Source: Clostridia bacterium (GTDB lineage: Bacteria; Bacillota; Clostridia; Christensenellales; Aristaeellaceae). From it: a stretch of 64,000 nucleotides of DNA. The stretch covers positions 186,001 to 250,000 of the forward strand of contig JAFUDS010000024.1 in NCBI GenBank assembly GCA_017464305.1, given 5' to 3'. The translations under genes were made by a program, and so were the position numbers. The number at the start of each line of letters is the position of its first letter. The first letter of the stretch is position 1. The notes under the pieces were generated by a model, which saw only the letters and a list, made by a program, of their open reading frames with translations, searched no databases and had not been told where the DNA came from. Shown one piece after another: positions 40,796-49,698 of this stretch.

Positions 40796-42259
40796 ATGGC
40801 GGAGAGAACAGAAACCCGGGTGGCTTTTATTGGATCAGAATGTTATCCCTTTGTGAAAACCGGCGGCTTGGGAGATGTGATGTACGCGCTGCCCCGGGCC
40901 CTGGTGCGGGAGGGGCAGGAGGTGCGGGTCATTCTGCCCCTGTATAGCTGCATCCCTTCTAAATATAAGGAGCAAATGGTCTGGAAGGGCTCCTTCATGA
41001 TGGACCTGACCCAGGATGGCCGCAGCTTCTTCGTGGGCGTCATGGAGCTGGAGAAGGACGGGGTGGTTTACGATTTTATCGAGAACAAGGAGTTCTTTGA
41101 TTGGGGAAATCCTTACACCGGGCTGTGGGAGGATATTCCGAAATATTGCTATTTCGCCAAGGCGTCCCTGGCGGCGCTGAATTTCCTGGAATGGACGCCG
41201 GATGTGGTCCATTGCCATGACTGGCAGGCCGCGCTGGTGCCCGTGTATCTGCGGACCCGTTTTGCCCTGACGCCGGTGGGAGCGGCCCGCAGCGTGCTGA
41301 CCATTCACAACCTGCGCTTCCAGGGCATTTGCAGCATTGAGCATCTGAAATATTGGACCGGGCTGCAGGATGATCTGTTTACCTATGATGTGTTCCTGGT
41401 CAACGATAACGAGTCCAATATGTTCAAGGGGGGCCTGGCTTATGCGGATCGGGTGACCACTGTCAGCGAAACCTACGCCCAGGAGATTCAGACGGATTTC
41501 TACGGAGAGGGGCTGAATGGGCATCTGTGGTATCACCGGGCGAAGCTGCGGGGCATCGTCAACGGCATCGACGTGGAGCAGTGGGATCCCCAGGCGGATC
41601 AGCTGCTGCCGGTTTCCTATGGCCGGGAGGAGATCCTTTCCCGGAAAGGGGAAAACAAGCGGGCGCTGCAGCGGCGGCTGGGCCTGCAGGAGGATGAGGG
41701 CAAGCTGCTGCTGGGCCTGGTGTCCCGGCTGACGGATCAGAAGGGCCTGGACCTGGTGGACGCGGTGTTTGAGCAGATGCTGGATGAAAACACGCAGATC
41801 ATCGTCCTGGGCACGGGAGATCCCCGGTACGAAAATGCCTTCCGGTATTTCGAAAGCGTGCACAAGGGCCAGGTCAGCGCCTGCATCATGTACGACGAGA
41901 GCCTATCCCATCAGATTTATGGCGGCGTGGACGCGCTGCTGGTGCCCAGCCTGTTTGAGCCCTGCGGGCTGACCCAGCTGATCGCCATGCGATATGGCAC
42001 GGTGCCCATCGTGCGGGAAACCGGTGGCTTGAAGGACACGGTGGAGCCCTATAACGAATACACCGGGGAAGGCAATGGCTTTACTTTCGATCGATATGAG
42101 GCAGATCTGCTGCTGGACGCGGTGCGCCGGGCCCGGGAGGTCTATTTCCAGCATCGGGATCGGTGGAACGCCGTGGTGCAGCGGGATATGGACAAGGATG
42201 TTTCCTGGACCCATTCCGCCCGGCAGTATTTGGAGCTGTATCAGGAGCTGAAGGGTTAA
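40796..42259 (+). CDS. glgA: Glycogen synthase (ADP-glucose, GT5)
   Basis: A 487-residue GT-B glycosyltransferase extending alpha-1,4-glucan chains from ADP-glucose. The ADP-glucose-binding motif KTGGLGDV is in SECYPFVKTGGLGDVMYALP. Other family motifs are VVHCHDWQAALVPVYLR, VSRLTDQKGLDLV and the C-terminal PSLFEPCGLTQLIAMRYGTVPIVRETGGLKDTV. Length and motif set are those of a standard bacterial GlgA. GAGGGAG precedes ATG 40796. No other glycogen genes are adjacent, so the rest of the pathway is elsewhere. Confidence 0.94.
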   Translation: MAERTETRVAFIGSECYPFVKTGGLGDVMYALPRALVREGQEVRVILPLYSCIPSKYKEQMVWKGSFMMDLTQDGRSFFVGVMELEKDGVVYDFIENKEFFDWGNPYTGLWEDIPKYCYFAKASLAALNFLEWTPDVVHCHDWQAALVPVYLRTRFALTPVGAARSVLTIHNLRFQGICSIEHLKYWTGLQDDLFTYDVFLVNDNESNMFKGGLAYADRVTTVSETYAQEIQTDFYGEGLNGHLWYHRAKLRGIVNGIDVEQWDPQADQLLPVSYGREEILSRKGENKRALQRRLGLQEDEGKLLLGLVSRLTDQKGLDLVDAVFEQMLDENTQIIVLGTGDPRYENAFRYFESVHKGQVSACIMYDESLSHQIYGGVDALLVPSLFEPCGLTQLIAMRYGTVPIVRETGGLKDTVEPYNEYTGEGNGFTFDRYEADLLLDAVRRAREVYFQHRDRWNAVVQRDMDKDVSWTHSARQYLELYQELKG

Positions 42260-42274
42260 GAATAAAGGACGAAA

Positions 42275-42297
42275 GCTCCCCCGCGCCGCGGGGGAGC
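42275..42297. repeat. REP-like palindrome, copy e
   Basis: GCTCCCCCGC-GCC-GCGGGGGAGC, a perfect 10-bp stem with a GCC loop, 15 bases after the glgA stop and preceded by GACGAAA. Read in reverse it ends AGCTTTCGTCC, matching the flank of copy a. Confidence 0.8.
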
Positions 42298-42317
42298 AAT
42301 AAAATCCGGGCAAATCA

Positions 42318-43844
42318 ATGGAGCAAGCAATTCGTTTGCTGGCTGATTTGAATGAATCAACCTTTTCCGAAGAAGATGGGAAAAGAAAGGATGCGAAGGC
42401 GGGGATGAGGCAAGCCGGCAGGGGGAAGCACCCCTGGAAGGATACCTATTATGGAAGAAGAGCGAGGGAGAACCGAAGCGTCTGGTGCTGGAGCGGCCTG
42501 CTGGCGCTTTTGTGTACCTTTATTTCCTATCCAGGTATCTGGTACTCGGATTCCTACGTCCGGGTGGCGACGGGTAGTGCGGTCCTAAACGCCGTGGTGA
42601 AAACCCTGACGGGTCATCGCTTTGTGCTGGAAACCGGCAATGCCTTTACCGTGATTCCCTCCTTCTTCCTGGCGGCCAGCCTGGGGATGACGGGCCATGT
42701 GGGCCTCTATACCTTTGTGCAGGCCTTTTCCTTTTTCGCCGCCGTGTTTTTGCTCCTTCGGGCTTTGAATCCTGCCTGGCGGAGGGCCCAGGCCCTGCTG
42801 TTTGCCCTGTGCCCCCTGGTCTATGGCGTGTCGGTGTATTATGAGGCGAATATCGGCAGCCTGGTGGGGATCATTGGGCTCCTGCTGCTTTTCCGGGACG
42901 CGGGGGAGGAGAAAACGGGCAAGGAGCGGGCGGTGGAATTCTTGCTGGTCGCCCTTAGCGCCTTCGTTTCCTTCGGATATCGGACCAATGCCCTGACGGT
43001 GGTGCCGGTGCTGGTGGTCTGGCTGTGGCAGGAGACAAGGGGAAAAGCAAAGCGATGGCTGCCCCTTTGCGCCATGGCGGCAGGGCTGGCCTTGGTCTGG
43101 CTGGTGCCATGGGCTTTTGGGGTCCAGAGCCAATCCAATGGCACCACCGGGTTTGTCTGGGAGATGATTACCACCATCCAGCGCATGGACGCGGAAGACC
43201 AGGCGGAATACGCGGATTATCTGGATGAAATCGGGGGCGAAGGCGCGACACGGGCGCTGCTGGAGAGCAGCACCGAGGTTTCCGCCAACGATTTTATGTG
43301 GGGAGAGGCCATCAACACGGCCAAGCTTTCCGCCCCCGGCGCCAGCGGGAAGGCTATTCGGAAATATTTCCAGTTGATTCGGGAAAAACCGGGAGCCTGG
43401 TTCCAGGTGAAGAAGGATTTCGTGCTGCGGGCCCTGGGCGTGCCGAAGACGCTGGATTACTCGGAATATAATTATAACCGTTGGGAGGGCATGGGGGAAT
43501 ACGGCTTTAACGATTCCAGACAGCGGTGGGCTTTCTATGCCTCCTATCTGTGGATGAATGAAAAAATGAGCTTCCTGGTGGGCCGGCCCTGGGTGATGTT
43601 CCTGCTCTCTCTGCTGCTGATGATGATTGAATGGGTTCGAAAGAATGGAAAGCGGCATCTGTACGCGGTGATGTTCTGGACCGCGGTGTTCAGCTATGGC
43701 GCTTATCTGGTCGTCATCGTGGGCTTCGAGGTACGCTTCTTCTATCCCGCCCTTCTCCTGATGCTGGCTATGGATGGGGCAATCCTGCTGGAGTGGCTTC
43801 GGGCAGGGACGCTGTGGTTGGGAAGAAAATGGCGGAAAGAATGA
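42318..43844 (+). CDS. Multi-pass membrane protein, glycosyltransferase (GT-C)-like
   Basis: A 508-residue protein with a charged N-terminus of about 55 residues, then about ten hydrophobic segments. After the first helix comes ISYPGIWYSDSYVRVATGS, closely similar to ISYPGLIVSDTVGQTL in the 54185-56203 protein; an acidic residue in this first external loop is a hallmark of GT-C glycosyltransferases using lipid-linked sugars. Its function is inferred from this and from the neighbouring envelope genes. The ATG at 42318 has a weak ribosome site, and ATG 42405 is possible. It begins the long membrane-glycan region. Confidence 0.6.
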   Translation: MEQAIRLLADLNESTFSEEDGKRKDAKAGMRQAGRGKHPWKDTYYGRRARENRSVWCWSGLLALLCTFISYPGIWYSDSYVRVATGSAVLNAVVKTLTGHRFVLETGNAFTVIPSFFLAASLGMTGHVGLYTFVQAFSFFAAVFLLLRALNPAWRRAQALLFALCPLVYGVSVYYEANIGSLVGIIGLLLLFRDAGEEKTGKERAVEFLLVALSAFVSFGYRTNALTVVPVLVVWLWQETRGKAKRWLPLCAMAAGLALVWLVPWAFGVQSQSNGTTGFVWEMITTIQRMDAEDQAEYADYLDEIGGEGATRALLESSTEVSANDFMWGEAINTAKLSAPGASGKAIRKYFQLIREKPGAWFQVKKDFVLRALGVPKTLDYSEYNYNRWEGMGEYGFNDSRQRWAFYASYLWMNEKMSFLVGRPWVMFLLSLLLMMIEWVRKNGKRHLYAVMFWTAVFSYGAYLVVIVGFEVRFFYPALLLMLAMDGAILLEWLRAGTLWLGRKWRKE

Positions 43845-43920
43845 AGACAGAGTACCATCTGGGGCCCGGCGCACGGGGAGAAATAGCTGGGGAAGAGAAA
43901 AAACGGGGAGCGGAACGGGA

Positions 43921-45570
43921 ATGAGCAGAAGAAGCAAGGTGATCATACAGGCCCTGATGGGAGTTCTGTTGTGTTTATGCCTTGGAGCTACCCTCACCTT
44001 TTTGTATGCAAAGATTAACACGCTCATAGACGCGGATGAGGCCTGCGAGCTGGTCTTGGGCAAGCTGCTTTCGGAGGAGCGCAGCCTCTTGTCAAAGAAC
44101 TGGTTTTATGGCAATGAGCTTCGAATTCTGGATGTGCAAATTGTGAATTCGCTGCTATTCCGGTTCACGGATAACTGGCATATCGTGCGCTTTGCCTCCT
44201 GCGCAATTCATATTCTGCTGCTGATGGCCATGTATTTCCTCCTTTGCAAAGCGGCAGGGATTGCGGATATGTACTTTTGCTCGGCGCTGATTTTTGCCGT
44301 CCCCTTTGGTGAAAACTATCTTCGTTACGCGCTGATTGGATCCTATATTCCCCATTTTCTTTTCTCCTTTGGAACCTGGGCATTGCTCTTTCGCTATATC
44401 GATGGAAGGGAACGGGCCAGGCAAAGAAAAACCGTGGCGGGAGCTGCTTCTCCCAGATGGAGAACGGGGGCGTTGCTGTTTTTGACGGCCTTGATCGCTG
44501 TGTTTGCTGGGCTGGAAGGGGCGCGGCAATTCCAAATTCTGTGCCTGCCCCTGGCCATGGTGGCGGTTGTGCTTTCGTTGTTCTCCGCGCAGGAAGACAA
44601 CCCACTCAAGCGCTCCTATTTTCCATACATGGGATGGCTCGCCGCGTTCTGCGTGGTGGAAGCGGTCAGCTATTTTGTAGGAAACAAGGTGCTGCACAAT
44701 ATCTACACCTATTACAGCTTCTCAGATGTTCGGTTTATCTACTTTAACTATGAGTGGTTGCCGGAGTTGATCAACGGCTGGGTGGGAAATCATGGCTATC
44801 AGGATGGGTTTGTTTTTTCCTCCATCATTATCAGAAATCTGGCGGCGGTCCTGTGGATTGTGATGACCTTTATCTCCGCGGGATATGGCATTGTTCACTT
44901 TATTCGCATTCAGAAGGACGAAACAGCGGATCGCACGATGGCCCTGAAGTATTTTCTGCTGGCGGTTTATTATGTGGCCGCCGCGGTGGTGTATATCCTG
45001 TTTTATACCTTCACGAACATACAATCCTCGCCGCGGTATTCTCTGCAGCTGTTGATAATGTCTGTTCCCATGATCTGCTTCTTCATCAAAATGGTCCGTT
45101 GGAATCGCTTCTTCAAGGGGCTGGTGCTATTCTGCACCTGCGGAACGATCGCCCTGGGGGGTCTGAATTATTGCAGGAATTGGCGGGAAGAGGATCCAAA
45201 CGCGGAATATTGGGCCATCGCGGAGGCCCTGAGGGCGGAGAACTACAGCGATGGCTTTGCCACCTTCTGGAACGGAAGCATCCTGACGGAGATCTCGAAT
45301 GGCCAGGTGGAGGTTTGGAGCTGGCATCCAACCATGACGCAGCTGGCTGCGCAGGAGGACCCGAGAGAGGTCTATCGCGTTCTGCAAAGAAAATCCCACG
45401 ATGAGGCGCCGCCAGCGGGAAGGATGTTCGTCCTTCTCCAAAAGAGCGAGATTGCAGATCTGCCCTGGGCGCAAAGGCTGGATGGTGGCACGGTGCTGTA
45501 CGAGTCTGAACAATATATCGCCAGAGGGTATGCCGATTATGCGAGCTTCGTTGCTGATCGGGCGGAATAA
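43921..45570 (+). CDS. Multi-pass membrane protein, possible GT-C glycosyltransferase
   Basis: A 549-residue protein, not confidently assignable to a named family. It has an N-terminal helix and then TLIDADEACELVLGKLL, an acidic motif in the first external loop as in GT-C enzymes, followed by about nine to eleven hydrophobic segments. The last 130 residues form a soluble C-terminal part (CRNWREEDPNAEYWAIAEAL onward). ATG 43921 follows GGGGAGCGG. It is 76 bases after the preceding membrane-protein gene on the same strand and ends at a bidirectional terminator. Confidence 0.55.
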   Translation: MSRRSKVIIQALMGVLLCLCLGATLTFLYAKINTLIDADEACELVLGKLLSEERSLLSKNWFYGNELRILDVQIVNSLLFRFTDNWHIVRFASCAIHILLLMAMYFLLCKAAGIADMYFCSALIFAVPFGENYLRYALIGSYIPHFLFSFGTWALLFRYIDGRERARQRKTVAGAASPRWRTGALLFLTALIAVFAGLEGARQFQILCLPLAMVAVVLSLFSAQEDNPLKRSYFPYMGWLAAFCVVEAVSYFVGNKVLHNIYTYYSFSDVRFIYFNYEWLPELINGWVGNHGYQDGFVFSSIIIRNLAAVLWIVMTFISAGYGIVHFIRIQKDETADRTMALKYFLLAVYYVAAAVVYILFYTFTNIQSSPRYSLQLLIMSVPMICFFIKMVRWNRFFKGLVLFCTCGTIALGGLNYCRNWREEDPNAEYWAIAEALRAENYSDGFATFWNGSILTEISNGQVEVWSWHPTMTQLAAQEDPREVYRVLQRKSHDEAPPAGRMFVLLQKSEIADLPWAQRLDGGTVLYESEQYIARGYADYASFVADRAE

Positions 45571-45607
45571 AGCGGCAGCGGGACTTAGCAGTCCTTTTTC
45601 AGAGGGA

Positions 45608-45649
45608 AAAAATAAACAGGGGAGCGACGATGGCTGCTCCCCTGTTTTG
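45608..45649. terminator. Bidirectional terminator between convergent genes
   Basis: AAACAGGGGAGC (45614-45625) pairs perfectly with GCTCCCCTGTTT (45636-45647). TTTTG follows on the plus strand and an A-run precedes it, so it serves both the membrane-protein gene and trmH. Confidence 0.88.
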
Positions 45650-45695
45650 TCCGACGATGCTTTCACGATTTAATTCAACAAAGAGACATATCCAT

Positions 45696-46433
45696 TCACT
45701 TTTCTCGGTACCGCTCCTGGAAGGCGTAGATGCCGATGCCAGCGGCGATGGCGAGATTCAAGGAATCCACCTTATCATTGCTGGGAATCCGGACGGGCTG
45801 CCCAATCTGGGCAAATTCGGGCGGCAGACCGCGGCCTTCATTGCCGAAAATCAGAGTTCGGTGGGATGACAATGGTGCACGAAGCGCCTCAGAAAGTGGT
45901 ACGGAGGCATCCAGCATAAAGGGGTAATAATCCCGGGAGGCCATTTCATCCCAATAGGCCTCGAAGGTATCGTACATTCTGACCCGCAGGCGGAACAGGC
46001 TGCCCATGCTGGCGCGTACGGTTCGGGGATCGAAGAGATCCACGCAGGGGCGCACCAGGGCGATATCCTCTATTCCCAACCCCAAGGCCGTGCGTAGAAT
46101 GGTGCCCACATTGCCGCTGTCGCCAGGCTGATGGAGCAGGACATGGGGCTGGGATGGATCCAGCATGTCTGTAAATTTTTCAAAAACAGCGGCGGCATAG
46201 CAGTTCTCTTTTCCACTGATTCGGGTCAGGGCGCGATCCGCCTCCTCCACTCGAACGCCAATTTCATGGGCCAGAGCGATGAGCTTTTCAGCGCCCTCCC
46301 GGCCCAGCGCGCCGGAGTGTACCAGGAGTCGACGAACCTGGGCCGGGCGGTATAGCAGGCATTCCATGCTGGGGAAGATGCCGGGAGCATAGCTATACTC
46401 TAGGTCTGATTTATAAGCGCTTAATGAAGGCAT
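45696..46433 (-). CDS. TrmH/SpoU-family RNA 2'-O-methyltransferase
   Basis: A 245-residue SPOUT methyltransferase. The N-terminal about 90 residues form the RNA-binding substrate domain. The catalytic knot has its three motifs: PGDSGNVGTILRTALGLGI, TLIFGNEGRGLPPEF and RIPSNDKVDSLNLAIAAGIGIYAF. The enzyme transfers a methyl group from SAM to a ribose 2'-OH in tRNA or rRNA; which site is not clear. ATG 46433 follows AAAAGGAGG. It has its own consensus promoter and is unrelated to the surrounding glycan genes. Confidence 0.93.
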   Translation of the reverse strand: MPSLSAYKSDLEYSYAPGIFPSMECLLYRPAQVRRLLVHSGALGREGAEKLIALAHEIGVRVEEADRALTRISGKENCYAAAVFEKFTDMLDPSQPHVLLHQPGDSGNVGTILRTALGLGIEDIALVRPCVDLFDPRTVRASMGSLFRLRVRMYDTFEAYWDEMASRDYYPFMLDASVPLSEALRAPLSSHRTLIFGNEGRGLPPEFAQIGQPVRIPSNDKVDSLNLAIAAGIGIYAFQERYREK

Positions 46434-46477
46434 AATTCCTCCTTTTCCCGTGAGGTTTACCTCTGGGAATGAAAAGA

Positions 46478-46506
46478 AGTATAGTCGGTGGGGCCGGGCC
46501 TGTCAA
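46478..46506 (-). promoter_or_regulatory. Promoter of the trmH-family gene
   Basis: On the minus strand a perfect TTGACA (46506-46501) and TATACT (46483-46478) with a 17-base spacer, 44 bases before the ATG. Confidence 0.82.
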
Positions 46507-46640
46507 ATGCATGTGGAGGCCCGCCGCTATCATCTATTCTGGGAACGGAACGCGTTGAAAAATAAGGTGTCTCTTGAATTAATCATATGGGAAGTATGAG
46601 TATTTTACCCTCACTCAACTCGTCTTCGGGTAGTCGAGCC

Positions 46641-47177
46641 TTACCGATAATAATCCGAATTTACAAGTTGTGCTACATCCGTACGGAGTGCATCAGGAAC
46701 TTCTATTGTGTCCATCGCCTTTTCTATTGTTATTCCAAGATTTTTCATTATCTTCCGAACATGAAGCACCGTCAACTTCATCGAATTTCTTTTTTCAGTA
46801 TCTTGCCTGATATCTTCCATAATCTTGCACATTTCTTCCACCCCTTCCGGATCTTCTTTCAGGTATCTCACTCCGTTAGCCAAATTTGCATTAAACATCT
46901 CTTCTGGCTTGGAACACTTAAAGTCATGTATCAGCCTTCCAATTTCGCTGGATTCGTTTGCGTAATCCCCATTGACAAAAACGATTCGAGTTTTTCCACC
47001 CATTGACTGATTCCGCTGATCGCCGTGCTCATTTTCATCCTGCTCCAGAAACAGATCATCGTTTCGATAGCTGAACTGATTCACCGCTCTTCCATTTCCA
47101 ACAACGTCATGTTCACACATGAAAATGCTGTAGGTTTCATTCAAATCGGAATCAAGTCGCTCACCTGGCTTCGCCAT
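46641..47177 (-). pseudogene. Remnant of a PD-(D/E)XK nuclease-family transposase (Rpn-like), C-terminal part
   Basis: A 178-codon frame matches the C-terminal portion of Rpn-type PD-(D/E)XK nuclease/transposase proteins. These typically read YVIFIC, then a strand with NG-DYAN-like segment (here TRIVFVNGDYANESSEIGRLIHDF), then a long helical region about e-r-r-n-eyM (EEMCKIMEDIRQDTEKRNSMKL). The N-terminal nuclease domain with its catalytic residues is missing, and an in-frame stop lies a little upstream of the ATG. Base composition is visibly more AT-rich than neighbours, suggesting transfer. The flanking 46507-46640 and 47178-47269 hold no gene. It is most likely inactive. Confidence 0.6.
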
Positions 47178-47269
47178 CCTTTCTTCGGCACCTTGGCCTG
47201 AGCATCTCTTTCGCCGTTATTTTACACTATTCGGAGCATAGTTTCAATTCTCTGCTGGAGGAAGTTTGG

Positions 47270-47298
47270 TTGAAAGGCTCCGGGAAACAGGGTATAAT
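47270..47298 (+). promoter_or_regulatory. Promoter of the aminosugar/glycosyltransferase operon
   Basis: TTGAAA (47270-47275) and a perfect TATAAT (47293-47298) with a 17-base spacer, about 100 bases before the first gene. Confidence 0.82.
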
Positions 47299-47401
47299 GC
47301 CCCTGTGACCCGGGCAAGGCGTTTTCCAGAGAAAGAAATTGCGGAAAGCCTGAAAAAGGGGTATCATAAGGAAACTTGGACGAAGCGAGGAGGGATAGCT
47401 G

Positions 47402-47812
47402 TTGAAGATCACGACCTTTGATTTCGAGGAGCATGGCGATGATCGGGGGATTCTGATCTCTCTGGAGGAGAACAAGAATATCCCTTTCGACATTCGCCGG
47501 TGCTATTTTATGTATAACACCCAGCCGGGGGTTCGCCGGGGGTTCCATGCCCATAAAACATTGCGGCAGGTGCTGGTCTGCGTCCGGGGCAGCTGCAAAA
47601 TCCTCCTGGACGACGGGACGGAAAAACAGGTGGTTCCTCTGGATCGGCCCAACAAGGGGCTGTATATCACTGCCAATACCTGGCGAGAGATGTTCGACTT
47701 TTCAGAGGACGCGGTGCTGATGGTGCTGGCGGATCAGCTGTACGACGAGGCGGACTACATTCGGAATTACGACGCCTTTCTGGCGCATGTAGGCAAGGAA
47801 TCGGAGGAGTGA
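47402..47812 (+). CDS. Sugar 3,4-ketoisomerase, FdtA/QdtA-like cupin
   Basis: A 136-residue cupin of the WxcM-like/FdtA family. These enzymes isomerise dTDP-4-keto-6-deoxyglucose to the 3-keto sugar before amination. The metal-free cupin core shows EEHGDDRGILISLEE, RGFHAHKTLRQVLVCVRGSCKILLDDG and NTWREMFDFSEDAVLMVLADQLYDEADYIRNYDAF, all close to FdtA. The start is TTG 47402 with GGAGGG upstream. It is followed three bases later by its logical partner, a DegT-type aminotransferase. Synthesis of the dTDP-4-keto-6-deoxyglucose precursor (RmlA, RmlB) is not encoded here. Confidence 0.87.
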   Translation: MKITTFDFEEHGDDRGILISLEENKNIPFDIRRCYFMYNTQPGVRRGFHAHKTLRQVLVCVRGSCKILLDDGTEKQVVPLDRPNKGLYITANTWREMFDFSEDAVLMVLADQLYDEADYIRNYDAFLAHVGKESEE

Positions 47813-47815
47813 AGG

Positions 47816-48913
47816 GTGAACGGAGTGCAGGTTCCCTATACAGATTTCGCGAGAATGCATGATCCCCTTCGGGCGGAGCTGGATGCCGCTTGGAAACGGG
47901 TGATGGATCGGGAATGGTTCATCGGCGGCGCAGAGGATCAGGCCTTTGAAGAGGAGTTTGCCGCCCTTTGCGGCGCTAAATTTTGCGTGGGCGTAGGCAA
48001 TGGGCTGGACGCGCTGCGGCTGATTCTGCTGGCAGCCGGCATCGGGAAGGGGGATGAGGTGCTGGTGCCCGCCAACACCTTTATCGCCAGCGCCCTGGCT
48101 ATTTCCTATGTAGGGGCTAGGCCGGTGTTGGTGGATCCGGACCGAGAGACGGCCCTGATCACCCCCCAGGAGGTGGAGAAGCATATTACGGAGAAGACGA
48201 AGGCCATCATGCCGGTGCATCTCTACGGGCGCATGGCGGAGATGGAGGGCTTTGCTGATTTGGCGGCCCGGCATCACCTGCTGCTGGTAGAGGACGCAGC
48301 CCAGGCCCATGGAGCTTTGCGGCAGGGAAAGGGGCCGGCAGCCTGGGGGCTGGCGGCGGGATATTCCTTTTATCCTGGGAAAAACCTGGGGGCCCTGGGA
48401 GATGCCGGCGCGGTGATCACCAATGATCCAGTGCTTGCTCGGCGGGTTCGCGCCCTGAGCAATTATGGCTCCGAAGTCAAGTATCATCACGAGTGGGCTG
48501 GGGTCAATTCCCGGCTGGACGAGCTGCAGGCGGCCCTGCTGCGGGTCAAGCTGCCCTATCTGCCAGCGTGGACGGCGGAGAGGCGGCGGATCGCCGTAGC
48601 CTACGAAGCCGGGATCCAGAATCCGAAGATTCGCCTGCTGCGGCAAGCGGAGGGAAACGTATATCATATTTTCCCGGTATTTACGCAGGAGCGGGATGCG
48701 CTGCAAAAGCATTTGGAGCAGGCGGGGATTCACTGCCTGATTCATTACCCCATCCCCGTGCATCTGCAGCGGGCCTACGCGGAATTGGGATATCGCCGGG
48801 GGGATTTCCCGGCGGCGGAGGAGCTGGCGGAGACGGAGCTAAGTCTGCCACTGTATCCGGGGATGACGGAGGAGCAAATTCAGCATGTCATCCAGCAGGT
48901 CAACAGCTTTTGA
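47816..48913 (+). CDS. DegT/DnrJ/EryC1-family sugar aminotransferase (FdtB/QdtB-like)
   Basis: A 365-residue PLP aminotransferase that probably converts the 3-keto sugar made by the preceding enzyme into a dTDP-3-amino-3,6-dideoxyhexose. Motifs are [46 protein letters not shown] and the PLP lysine in [15 protein letters not shown]. The C-terminal [13 protein letters not shown] is typical of nucleotide-sugar aminotransferases. The start is GTG 47816 with GGAGGAGTGAAGG upstream, only three bases after the isomerase stop. Whether the hexose is of gluco or galacto configuration cannot be read from sequence. Confidence 0.9.
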   Translation: MNGVQVPYTDFARMHDPLRAELDAAWKRVMDREWFIGGAEDQAFEEEFAALCGAKFCVGVGNGLDALRLILLAAGIGKGDEVLVPANTFIASALAISYVGARPVLVDPDRETALITPQEVEKHITEKTKAIMPVHLYGRMAEMEGFADLAARHHLLLVEDAAQAHGALRQGKGPAAWGLAAGYSFYPGKNLGALGDAGAVITNDPVLARRVRALSNYGSEVKYHHEWAGVNSRLDELQAALLRVKLPYLPAWTAERRRIAVAYEAGIQNPKIRLLRQAEGNVYHIFPVFTQERDALQKHLEQAGIHCLIHYPIPVHLQRAYAELGYRRGDFPAAEELAETELSLPLYPGMTEEQIQHVIQQVNSF

Positions 48914-49000
48914 GCAGATCGGAAGAACAGCTGAGCTCTGGAGAGAGAAATTCCCGAGGGCTTGGGCGGAAACAGTTACAAAACAGGGAGGAAACAGGAC

Positions 49001-49696
49001 TTGCGATTGCTGGTCATCATTCCGGCCTACAATGAGGAAGCCAGCCTGCCAGACACGGTCCGGGAGCTTCGGCAGAAGGCACCAGAGGTAGATTTCGTCG
49101 TCGTCAACGATGGCTCCGGGGACGGGACGGAGAGCGTATGCCAAAAAAACGGATATCCGCTGCTAAACCTGCCCACCAATCTGGGGTTGACGGGCGCCTT
49201 TCAGACGGGAATGAGATATGCCTTCGAACAGGGATACGACGGGGCGTTGCAGCTGGACGCGGACGGACAGCATGATCCCGCGTTCATCCAGCCCATGGCG
49301 GACAGGATGGAGCGGGAGGGGCTGGACCTGGTGCTGGGGTCCCGATTCCTGACGGAGAAGCGGCCCCGCAGCCTGCGCATGGTGGGTAATGCGCTGATCG
49401 AATGGGCCGTCCGGGTTACGACGGGGAAGGTGGTCACGGATCCCACCTGCGGCATGCGGCTGTATGGCCGGCGGGTCATGGCCCATATGGCCTATTCCCC
49501 AGTGGCTCGGCCGGAGCCGGATACCCTGGCCTTCCTGATTCGCAGCGGAGCAAAAACTGGAGAGGTGCCGGTGTCCATCCGGGAGCGTCAGGCGGGGGAG
49601 AGCTATCTGAGCCTGGGGCGCTCCTTTCGGTATATGGCGCAAATGGGAATGAACATTTTTGTGCTGCAATGGGTGATGAAGAAGGAGAAGCTGTAG
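49001..49696 (+). CDS. Family 2 glycosyltransferase (dolichyl-phosphate sugar synthase-like)
   Basis: A 231-residue GT2 enzyme probably making a polyprenyl-phosphate-linked sugar. It starts LRLLVIIPAYNEEASLPDTV, with the nucleotide-sugar-binding DFVVVNDGSGDGT and catalytic metal motif LQLDADGQHDP, then VLGSRFL and TDPTCGMRLYG. TTG 49001 has GGGAGG nine bases upstream and gives a compact N-terminus; a longer open frame back to 48962 is less likely. The DUF2304 gene follows after two bases, a common arrangement for these enzymes. Confidence 0.9.
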   Translation: MRLLVIIPAYNEEASLPDTVRELRQKAPEVDFVVVNDGSGDGTESVCQKNGYPLLNLPTNLGLTGAFQTGMRYAFEQGYDGALQLDADGQHDPAFIQPMADRMEREGLDLVLGSRFLTEKRPRSLRMVGNALIEWAVRVTTGKVVTDPTCGMRLYGRRVMAHMAYSPVARPEPDTLAFLIRSGAKTGEVPVSIRERQAGESYLSLGRSFRYMAQMGMNIFVLQWVMKKEKL

Positions 49697-49698
49697 CC

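Noticed and set aside
46507-47401. Intact insertion sequence around the transposase-like fragment
   Set aside because: No terminal inverted repeats or target duplication were seen, and the N-terminal catalytic half is absent.
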